This document shows positions 1 through 5,334 of a stretch of DNA of 11,056 bases, in pieces. The notes under the pieces were generated by a model. It ran no database searches. It had not been told where the DNA came from and saw only the letters and a program-made list of their open reading frames with translations. Position numbers and translations under genes: made by a program. Numbering within the stretch: the first letter of the stretch is position 1; each line of letters opens with the position of its first letter. Source of the stretch: DAIRET01 sp036795455 (GTDB lineage: Bacteria; Bacteroidota; Ignavibacteria; Ignavibacteriales; Ignavibacteriaceae); NCBI GenBank assembly GCA_036795455.1, contig DAIRET010000095.1:1-11056 (forward strand), written 5' to 3'.

Positions 1-45
1 CTTTGCGTATTTAAGAAGGTCTAATTAAAAAAAATCCTCTTTATT

Positions 46-441
46 GTGATTAGTGAATTAGTAGTAGACGTACAGCCAAAAGAGGTATCAATAGCCATAC
101 TGGAGGATAAGAATCTGGTTGAGCTTCAGAAAGAAGCCAGAAACTTATCGTATGCAGTAGGTGATATCTATCTGGGAAAAGTAAAGAAGCTTATGCCCGG
201 GCTGAATGCTGCATTCATTGATGTAGGGTATAAAAAGGATGCATTTCTTCACTATCTGGACTTAGGTCCAAATTTTAACACCCAACAAAAATTTCTTAAG
301 CAAGCTTTAAGCGACCAAAAGAAATTACCTGTCTTTTCAAAAATACAGATTCTTCCGGAGATTGAAAAAGAAGGAAGTATCAGGTACTCATTTTTATCAT
401 TAATCTTTCCTTTAAAAACCCAGGTGGGAACGAAGTCATAG
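46..441 (+). CDS. rng: N-terminal fragment of ribonuclease G/E (Rne/Rng family), broken at about 381
   Basis: RNase G/E enzymes are endoribonucleases that mature rRNA and start mRNA decay. Residues 1 to about 112 match the N-terminal region of the family, including the start of the S1-like RNA-binding domain: DVQPKEVSIAILEDK near the start, then GDIYLGKVKKLMPGLNAAF, DVGYKKDAFLHYLDLGP and FSKIQILPEIEKEGSI. Full-length enzymes are about 500 residues; this one is 131. After the EGSI at 370-381 the protein no longer looks like the family, and the last about 19 residues are antisense to the capA gene. The DNase I-like catalytic domain and the Zn-link cysteines are absent, so the fragment cannot be an active nuclease. 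The start is a GTG at 46. An in-frame TAA at 22-24 blocks extension, and the seven codons before that TAA may be the tail of an upstream gene. No ribosome site stands at a usual distance; AAGAAGGT at 13-20 is about 26 bases away. Family assignment is firm; whether the break is biological or an assembly error is open. Confidence 0.8.
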   Translation: MISELVVDVQPKEVSIAILEDKNLVELQKEARNLSYAVGDIYLGKVKKLMPGLNAAFIDVGYKKDAFLHYLDLGPNFNTQQKFLKQALSDQKKLPVFSKIQILPEIEKEGSIRYSFLSLIFPLKTQVGTKS

Positions 442-1403
442 TTTGATATAAAGACCGAATCGGTTCTAATATTTTTATTAATTGAAAAAGAAACAATAAC
501 ACCTGCATCCGAGTATCGCCATTGCTGGTTCGAGATGAAATTACTCATGGAGTAAACAACCAATCCGCTATCAATTCTACCCGAATTACTTTTAAAAAAA
601 TCAACCGGCTGCAATACATGAGGATGACTTGCAAGAACTACATCAGCACCATAGTCGAAAGTCTTTTTTACAATAGATTTTTGATACTCTGAGGGTTCCC
701 GTTTATACTCCTCTCCTATGTGGTAATATACAATTAGAATATCCGGTTGAAGAGAATTTGCTTTTTCAATATCCGTTTTTATTAGCAAAGTATCAATAAG
801 ATTTACCAGGTAGTCTTTACCTGACGGAATAACCAGCCCGTTAGTTCCGTATGTATAAGATAAAATAGCAATTTTAATACCGTTAATACTCATTAATCTA
901 ATTGAATCTCTGTCTTCCTTTGAAGTATATGTTCCGGCATAAGCAAGATTATTCTCTTTGAGTATTTGGATCGTTCTCAGCAACCCGGTTTCACCCTGGT
1001 CGAGACAGTGGTTATTGGATGTAGCAACCATATCAAAACCTGCTTTTGACAAAGCAGTTACATAATCGTCCGGGGAATTAAAAAAAGGATAACCTGAATA
1101 ACCTTTATTTTTACCAGCAGTAACTGTTTCAAGGTTACCGAATAAGAAATCCGATTCATCAAAATATTTCTGAACTTCACGGTAGACCGGTAAAAAGTCA
1201 AAACTATCTGCTGCAACCTTTGCATACTGGTACTGAACCGAATGACACATTAAATCGCCAACCGCAGTAAATCTGACTGTAATTATGGAATCAGGAACAC
1301 TTTCATATCTACTCGATGTACTGCTGACAAAAATGGACTGAAACGAACCTGAAAAAGTAACAAGGATTATTAATAAGGCTTGAAGGTATACTTTCAAATG
1401 CAA
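252..1403 (-). CDS. CapA-family (poly-gamma-glutamate synthesis-type) metallophosphatase-like protein with a replaced C-terminus
   Basis: The protein has CapA/PGA_cap domain hallmarks of the calcineurin-like metallophosphatase fold: VGDLMCH (about residues 48-54), GNLET, the central SNNHCLDQG, and HPHVLQP in the second half. CapA proteins are linked to poly-gamma-glutamate or capsule export in some bacteria, but most homologues have no proven role. Residues 4-28 form a hydrophobic stretch like a signal peptide, suggesting an exported or anchored protein. The start is a TTG at 1403; a stop at 1413-1415 prevents extension, no in-frame ATG precedes the first motif, and the ribosome site is weak (AGAG three bases upstream). 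Family-like sequence runs to NEYLILP at residue 344 (nt 372). The final 39 residues (nt 255-371) are the antisense of the rng fragment and are cysteine/aromatic-rich nonsense-like sequence. The natural C-terminus is therefore missing or very short. It lies just downstream of a terminator hairpin, so it is probably not in the same unit as the genes above it. Confidence 0.82.
   Translation of the reverse strand: MHLKVYLQALLIILVTFSGSFQSIFVSSTSSRYESVPDSIITVRFTAVGDLMCHSVQYQYAKVAADSFDFLPVYREVQKYFDESDFLFGNLETVTAGKNKGYSGYPFFNSPDDYVTALSKAGFDMVATSNNHCLDQGETGLLRTIQILKENNLAYAGTYTSKEDRDSIRLMSINGIKIAILSYTYGTNGLVIPSGKDYLVNLIDTLLIKTDIEKANSLQPDILIVYYHIGEEYKREPSEYQKSIVKKTFDYGADVVLASHPHVLQPVDFFKSNSGRIDSGLVVYSMSNFISNQQWRYSDAGVIVSFSINKNIRTDSVFISNYDFVPTWVFKGKINDKNEYLILPSFSISGRICIFEKTGNFFWSLKACLRNFCWVLKFGPKSR
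370..384. other. Junction where rng (plus) and capA (minus) are both cut
   Basis: Reading rightward on the plus strand, RNase G homology continues to the EGSI codons ending at 381. Reading leftward on the minus strand, CapA homology continues to the LILP codons ending at 372. The two homologies therefore meet or overlap by only a few bases here, and neither gene continues on the other side. Such a tail-to-tail join of two unrelated genes can come from an inversion or deletion through microhomology, or from a chimeric assembly or read. Confidence 0.6.
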
Positions 1404-1417
1404 AACTCTGTTTTATT

Positions 1418-1480
1418 AAATAAAAGAGGTTGCCTAATTTTAATTACCCGTTAAAAAGCGAATACAATTAGGACAACCTC
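1418..1480 (-). terminator. Hairpin with following T-run, terminator for the Hc1-like gene
   Basis: Arms at 1426-1439 and 1466-1480 pair over 14 bp with a single bulged base (gaggttg-cctaatt against aattagg-a-caacctc), with a loop of about 26 bases. On the minus strand the hairpin is followed at once by TTTTATTT (1425-1418), which fits intrinsic termination 23 bp after the stop of the Hc1-like gene. On the plus strand no T-run follows. The loop is longer than usual, so it could also be an attenuator or processing hairpin. Confidence 0.65.
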
Positions 1481-1502
1481 GAAATAGGATGAAAAGCAAA
1501 TA

Positions 1503-1697
1503 TTATTCGGCTTTAGGAGCTTTTCTTTCGGTTTTTACCTTTTGAACATCGTTCCTTACTTCTTGAGCTAATTTTTTCAAATCGCTCAATCCTTTCCGAA
1601 GACGAGTACCTGCGGCTGATTGTCCTTTCTCATAAAATTTTTGAAAATCAGCTTCAAGACCTTGAACGTGCTCTAACAGCTTTTTTAATTGTTCCAT
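1503..1697 (-). CDS. Histone H1-like DNA-binding protein, Hc1 family
   Basis: A 64-residue, lysine-rich protein whose core, KFYEKGQSAAGTRLRKGLSDL (about residues 21-41) followed by KKLAQEVRNDVQ, matches the small Hc1-like proteins widespread in Bacteroidota. They share the N-terminal region of the chlamydial histone H1 homologue. The expected role is binding and compacting DNA in the nucleoid; chlamydial Hc1 condenses chromatin in elementary bodies, but the Bacteroidota versions are little studied. The protein is a predicted helix pair with a basic tail (KVKTERKAPKAE) and has no signal or membrane segment. The ATG at 1697 is preceded by a good ribosome site, AAAGGAAAG, five bases upstream. 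It begins 27 bp after the iron-sulfur protein gene and ends just before a hairpin terminator, so it is the last gene of the transcript and may also have its own promoter inside the upstream gene. Confidence 0.85.
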   Translation of the reverse strand: MEQLKKLLEHVQGLEADFQKFYEKGQSAAGTRLRKGLSDLKKLAQEVRNDVQKVKTERKAPKAE

Positions 1698-1702
1698 ATT
1701 AA

Positions 1703-1711
1703 CTTTCCTTT
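1703..1711 (-). promoter_or_regulatory. Strong ribosome binding site of the Hc1-like gene
   Basis: The minus strand reads AAAGGAAAG-TTAAT-ATG. Together with the BioY site this is one of the clearest Shine-Dalgarno sequences in the window. It supports the ATG at 1697 and suggests the small basic protein is translated well. Confidence 0.6.
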
Positions 1712-1724
1712 CGTTAGTTTATGA

Positions 1725-3725
1725 TTATTTTACTTTTTCAAGAATTATTTCCGCGATATCTTTAACCAGAACTTCATCCTGTTTTTCAAAAGATTTAACT
1801 CCGTCGGATAGCATTGTCATACAGAAAGGACAAGCAGTTCCGATTGTTGTAGCACCGGTATAAATCGCTTCTTTGCTTCTTTCAATATTAATTCGTTTTC
1901 CCTCTTCATCTTCAAGAAACATCCTTCCGCCGCCTGCACCGCAGCAAAATCCACGGGATTTATTTCTTTCCATTTCAACAATTTCAATTCCCTTCGACCT
2001 TTTCAGAACATTTCTTGGAGCGTCGTAAATTCCGTTATATCTTCCAAGATAACATGAATCGTGATAAGTTAGTTTCTCATTTTTCTCTGTTTCTTTCATC
2101 TGAAGTTTCCCTTCAGATATTAGTTGAAACAGAAACTCAGAATGATGATAAACATCGTATTCACCGCCGAACTGTGGAAATTCATTCTTCAATGAATGGT
2201 AACAGTGCGGACAAGCAGTTACAATTTTTTTAACGCCGTAACTATTCAATGTGTCAACATTGTCCTGCATCAGCATTTGGGCAAGGTATTCGTTCCCAAG
2301 CCTTCTTGCAGTATCTCCATTGCATTTTTCTTCTGTGCCCAGTATTCTAAAATCAACACCTGCTTTATGTAGTAAAGTACTGAAGGCACGTGAAACTTTT
2401 TTATATCTCTCATCGAAAGAGCCTGCACATCCAACCCAGAAGAGAACATCACAGTTTTGGTCTTCTGCAATTGTTTTAATATTCAAACCTTCCGCCCATG
2501 CTGTTCTATCGGAAGGGTTAAAAGCCCAGGGAGAAAAATTCGTTTCAAGATTCTTGAACAGAGTATTCAGAGTTGAAGGAAACTTCGATTCACTTAAAAC
2601 CAAATAGCGGCGTAAATCCACAATCGAATCTATGTGTTCAATCATTACAGGACATTCTTGAACACATGCCGAGCATGTAGTACACGCCCATAATTCTTCC
2701 TCGGTTATGTAATTGTAAAGCAGGGTTTTTTCAACTACTTCTTTTTCAGTTTCCCCTTTAATAATTACAGGAGCTTTCTCTTCGGTTCTATACCTAATAT
2801 CCATAATAATTTTTCTTGGAGAAAGCGCTTTTCCAACAATAGCTGCGGGACAAACCGAAGTACATCTACCGCATTCAGTACACGAAAAACCATCCATAAT
2901 CTGTTTCCATGTTAGTTGATCAAAATCCGATGCTCCGAATACATCCTCGGAATCATCTTCAAGATTCAGTTTTTTCAGCGTGTTTTTGTTTTTCTTTGTT
3001 TTAGCAAAATATACATTCGGTATCGAGGTTATAATATGAAGATGTTTTGAATAAGGTAAAAAATTCATAAAACCAAGTATTGTTAGAATATGAATCCACC
3101 AAAACACTTCATACCAAACAGTTGCCCAATTAGCATCCGGGTTAAAAACAAAACTACTAAGAACAAAAGATATAGGCCTTATTTCATAAGGCTCAAGAAC
3201 AAACCCGTTTTTTGCTATTGCCGAAATATTCTGCCCGAACATTGATAAAACAACTATCAGTATCAATGAAAGAATAAGTGCAGCATCAAAATTGCCTGAC
3301 TTATCAGTATTCAGTCTTTCAACTTTCTGTATGAAACGTCTGTAAAAAGCGAACTTAACTGCAATAATTACAAAAATTCCGAACAGGTCCTGAACTACCG
3401 TAACAAACGAATAAAATATCCCCGTAAATGATAATGAAAAAACGGGATAGAAGCCCTGGATAACAGCTTCAACAACAGCAAAAATAAAAAGTATAAATCC
3501 CCAAAAAATCAGAAAATGAAGTAACCCGGCAATTGGTTCCCTAAGGAGTTTTGATTGTCCGAAAGCTATTTTAATTACATTCAGAAATCTCTCCCCTTTA
3601 TTATCAGTTCTATCCTCTTTCTTTCCAAGAAGAAGAAAAGAATAAATTCTGCGGCAGTTGTATAGAAATAAAACTACCGCAAAAACAAAAACCGGTATAA
3701 ATATTATACTTCTGGCAGCGAACAC
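1725..3725 (-). CDS. Membrane-anchored HdrD/FadF-like iron-sulfur oxidoreductase (NarI-like N-domain, two 4Fe-4S, two CCG domains)
   Basis: Residues 1-235 hold several hydrophobic segments (about 5-22, 66-90, 104-126, 148-165, 203-222) with histidines 70 and 212 placed as possible haem b ligands, like nitrate reductase gamma/HdrE subunits. Then come two ferredoxin motifs, C282-C285-C288-C292 and C348-C351-C354-C358, each ending in CP. The C-terminal half is two HdrB/HdrD-type cysteine-rich domains. In the first (C433, C468, C505-PHC-C508) the usual CCG is KCNG. In the second (C558, C594-C595-G, C632-PFC-C635) the full motif is kept and may bind a non-cubane cluster. This architecture matches FadF-like proteins, thought to move electrons between electron-transfer flavoprotein and quinones in fatty-acid oxidation; the actual partner here is not visible. 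The GTG start at 3725 follows an in-frame TGA at 3729-3731, with no clear ribosome site. It lies 18 bp after bioY, so co-transcription is likely. The family is firm; the partner and direction of electron flow are inference. Confidence 0.88.
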   Translation of the reverse strand: MFAARSIIFIPVFVFAVVLFLYNCRRIYSFLLLGKKEDRTDNKGERFLNVIKIAFGQSKLLREPIAGLLHFLIFWGFILFIFAVVEAVIQGFYPVFSLSFTGIFYSFVTVVQDLFGIFVIIAVKFAFYRRFIQKVERLNTDKSGNFDAALILSLILIVVLSMFGQNISAIAKNGFVLEPYEIRPISFVLSSFVFNPDANWATVWYEVFWWIHILTILGFMNFLPYSKHLHIITSIPNVYFAKTKKNKNTLKKLNLEDDSEDVFGASDFDQLTWKQIMDGFSCTECGRCTSVCPAAIVGKALSPRKIIMDIRYRTEEKAPVIIKGETEKEVVEKTLLYNYITEEELWACTTCSACVQECPVMIEHIDSIVDLRRYLVLSESKFPSTLNTLFKNLETNFSPWAFNPSDRTAWAEGLNIKTIAEDQNCDVLFWVGCAGSFDERYKKVSRAFSTLLHKAGVDFRILGTEEKCNGDTARRLGNEYLAQMLMQDNVDTLNSYGVKKIVTACPHCYHSLKNEFPQFGGEYDVYHHSEFLFQLISEGKLQMKETEKNEKLTYHDSCYLGRYNGIYDAPRNVLKRSKGIEIVEMERNKSRGFCCGAGGGRMFLEDEEGKRINIERSKEAIYTGATTIGTACPFCMTMLSDGVKSFEKQDEVLVKDIAEIILEKVK

Positions 3726-3743
3726 AGTTCAATAGAATTTACT

Positions 3744-4316
3744 TTAGTTTTTACTAATTTTTTTCAAACTGAAGTAAATTGATGCTGCTGTAAATACTTT
3801 TACAACTGTCCATAAAGAAAATATTACACCACCTATTTTTAATGATTCCGAAATATTGTGAATGTAAACAGCATCAAGATATAAAGCTCCCGAAATTATA
3901 ATAACTACGTTACCGAGAAACATTGCTCCGACTACTGCGGAATAGCTTGAATATCTTTCGACTATTAATCCCGTTAAATATGCGCCTACCGGGAAAGCAA
4001 GTAAATAGCCTCCGGTTGGTCCGAATAAACTAAAAAACCCTATGGTTCCATCTGCGATGGATGCAAAAACCGGTAATCCGGCAGCTCCCATTGCAAGGTA
4101 AAGTATTTGAGAATAAAACCCGTTTTTCTTACCGAGAAATGCACCGGCTAAAACAACAGCCATAGTTTGAAGTGTAAATGGTACCGGTAAAACCGGGACA
4201 ACTACCTTAGCGGAAATTGCTGTTAGAATTGAAAATGATATAATAAGAAAGATTCTGTTACTTGCTACTTTCGTTAATTTTTCCGAAAGAATGTTAGCTT
4301 TTACGAATTCAAGCAT
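3744..4316 (-). CDS. bioY: BioY, substrate-binding membrane subunit of a biotin ECF transporter
   Basis: BioY is the S-component that binds biotin in the inner membrane and imports it, usually with the ATPase/EcfT energising module. The sequence shows the family signatures LPVPFTLQTMAVVLAGAFLG (residues 43-62), GLPVFA (80-85) and GPTGGYLLAFPVGAYLTG (99-116). About six hydrophobic helices are present, as is the conserved lysine of the last helix (K173 in WTVVKV). At 190 residues it has the normal length. No EcfA or EcfT gene is in the window, so it either shares a module encoded elsewhere or acts alone, as reported for some BioY proteins. The ATG at 4316 has a GAGG ribosome site that overlaps the stop codon of the upstream hydrolase gene, so the two are probably translationally coupled. 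The iron-sulfur protein gene follows 18 bp later. No biotin synthesis genes are seen nearby, which would fit scavenging but does not prove it. Confidence 0.92.
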   Translation of the reverse strand: MLEFVKANILSEKLTKVASNRIFLIISFSILTAISAKVVVPVLPVPFTLQTMAVVLAGAFLGKKNGFYSQILYLAMGAAGLPVFASIADGTIGFFSLFGPTGGYLLAFPVGAYLTGLIVERYSSYSAVVGAMFLGNVVIIISGALYLDAVYIHNISESLKIGGVIFSLWTVVKVFTAASIYFSLKKISKN

Positions 4317-4320
4317 GATT

Positions 4321-4326
4321 ACCTCA
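4321..4326 (-). promoter_or_regulatory. BioY ribosome site overlapping the hydrolase stop codon
   Basis: The minus strand reads TGAGGT-AATC-ATG: the TGA stop of the hydrolase is also part of the Shine-Dalgarno sequence of bioY. Ribosomes finishing the hydrolase would be left at the bioY start, which implies coupled expression. Confidence 0.6.
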
Positions 4327-5157
4327 ATTAATATGTTTTGTTAAAAATGATTCAGTTAATAAAATTACTTTGTTTAATTTGTCATTCGTTCCACTGAACG
4401 GATGACTTGCATTAAATGTATGTCCTGTTGCTTCAATAATATGAAATTCACAATTCGGTTTATTTGCCCGGCTATACAGCAATTCAGCTTCAGAAACCGG
4501 AACAGCCAGGTCTTCTTTTCCATGAATAATTAATAATGGCTTCTTAAATGATTTGATAGCAGTTTCTATATTTAAAGAACTGTTCCCGTTTTTTTCAATA
4601 TCTTCGAGTAAAGTAACATTTAAGCTCATTACTTGCTTGGTTCTTGTATTGATTGTTTGAAACACTCCTTTTTTTCGCCATTCTTCCTTTTGTCTTTCGG
4701 AATACCTGTCTAATTTTGCAACCGAAGCTAACAAAACGCAACCGGAAATTCTTTCACAATTTCTTGTTGATAAAATTGAAATAGCTCCTCCACGGCTATG
4801 TCCGATAAGAAAAAGATTTTTATTCTCAGTCCTTCCAAAGAAACCATTAAAGTATGCGTTTATTATTTCGGATAACTCCTCTAATTCAAGCGAAAAAGTG
4901 TTCATGGCAAATTTATCAAGCTGTGTAAATTCGGTTAAGTTATCTCCAACTCCGTTATGCGAGAAGTTAAATGATATTACAAAAAAACCTTTTTCAGCAA
5001 AATAGTTTCCCAAAAACGGCCAAAATCCCCAATCTTTAAAACCTTTAAATCCATGAACAAAAACAATACAGGGTTTCTTTTCAAGATTCTCAATTCCAAA
5101 AGCGGTAATATTGATTTTTTGGTTTTTCGACGAAAAATAAACAAAATCATTATTCAT
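4324..5157 (-). CDS. Alpha/beta hydrolase with complete Ser-Asp-His triad, substrate unknown
   Basis: A 277-residue cytoplasmic alpha/beta-hydrolase fold protein with no signal peptide. The oxyanion region is HGFKGFKDWGF (35-45). The nucleophile elbow is GHSRGG, giving Ser121. The acid is probably Asp216 in HGKEDLAVP, a typical site, and the base is His246 in ATGHTF. This set is seen in esterases, dienelactone-hydrolase-like and acyl-peptidase-like enzymes, so the substrate cannot be read from the motifs. Its tight coupling to bioY (7 bp, shared stop/ribosome site) makes an ester or amide of biotin, or an acyl intermediate, a reasonable guess. It is not a clear BioH, whose elbow and lid differ. 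The ATG at 5157 is the first start after a stretch with no better candidate; there is no obvious Shine-Dalgarno site, and a candidate promoter lies only about 8 bp upstream, which would give a nearly leaderless mRNA. It is the first gene of the likely operon. Confidence 0.82.
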   Translation of the reverse strand: MNNDFVYFSSKNQKINITAFGIENLEKKPCIVFVHGFKGFKDWGFWPFLGNYFAEKGFFVISFNFSHNGVGDNLTEFTQLDKFAMNTFSLELEELSEIINAYFNGFFGRTENKNLFLIGHSRGGAISILSTRNCERISGCVLLASVAKLDRYSERQKEEWRKKGVFQTINTRTKQVMSLNVTLLEDIEKNGNSSLNIETAIKSFKKPLLIIHGKEDLAVPVSEAELLYSRANKPNCEFHIIEATGHTFNASHPFSGTNDKLNKVILLTESFLTKHIN

Positions 5158-5164
5158 TGGGTTG

Positions 5165-5195
5165 TAAATATGCTGATTACAGCGGGAAAAGTCAA
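5165..5195 (-). promoter_or_regulatory. Candidate promoter of the hydrolase-bioY operon
   Basis: On the minus strand TTGACT (5195-5190) is followed 17 to 19 bp later by CATATTTA (5172-5165), resembling -35 and -10 elements. Transcription would begin at about the ATG at 5157. Bacteroidota promoters differ from the E. coli type, so this is tentative. The 177-bp gap between the kinase stop and the hydrolase start holds no gene. Confidence 0.35.
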
Positions 5196-5214
5196 GAATT
5201 TGTCGTTTTTTTTG

Positions 5215-5258
5215 ATGTTTTTACCTCACATTTCTGCTAAATAGGTAATGTTTTTACC
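5215..5258. repeat. Spaced 11-bp direct repeat upstream of the hydrolase-bioY operon
   Basis: ATGTTTTTACC occurs at 5215-5225 and 5248-5258, 33 bp start to start, close to three helical turns, so both copies face the same side of the DNA. The second copy also forms the imperfect palindrome ggtaa-tgttt-ttacc (5244-5258). They lie 20 and 53 bp upstream of the candidate -35 element, where an activator or repressor could bind. The sequence does not match the BirA, BioR or BioQ operators I know. Confidence 0.4.
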
Positions 5259-5334
5259 CATAATTGAAAGAAATGAAATAAAACACTAAAAACCCACAAC
5301 CTTATGAATAATAAAACACCTGCCGGATTTTTAA

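Noticed and set aside
361..492. 12-bp direct repeat attgaaaaagaa at 361-372 and 481-492, the first copy next to the rng/capA junction
   Set aside because: The bases after the two copies differ, so a simple slip between them does not produce the observed join; in AT-rich DNA a 12-bp match may be chance.
2251..2607. 118-residue plus-strand open frame
   Set aside because: It is antisense to the first cysteine-rich domain of the iron-sulfur protein and shows no recognisable domain.
5053..5244. 63-residue plus-strand open frame over the hydrolase start region
   Set aside because: It is antisense to the hydrolase N-terminus and the intergenic region, has no motif and ends in low-complexity AT-rich sequence.
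5313..5331. Weak hairpin (aaaa-t-cc, loop ggca, gg-tg-tttt on the minus strand) after the kinase stop, followed by T-rich sequence
   Set aside because: The stem has only two GC pairs plus a bulge and a wobble; it may terminate the kinase transcript but is too weak to call.
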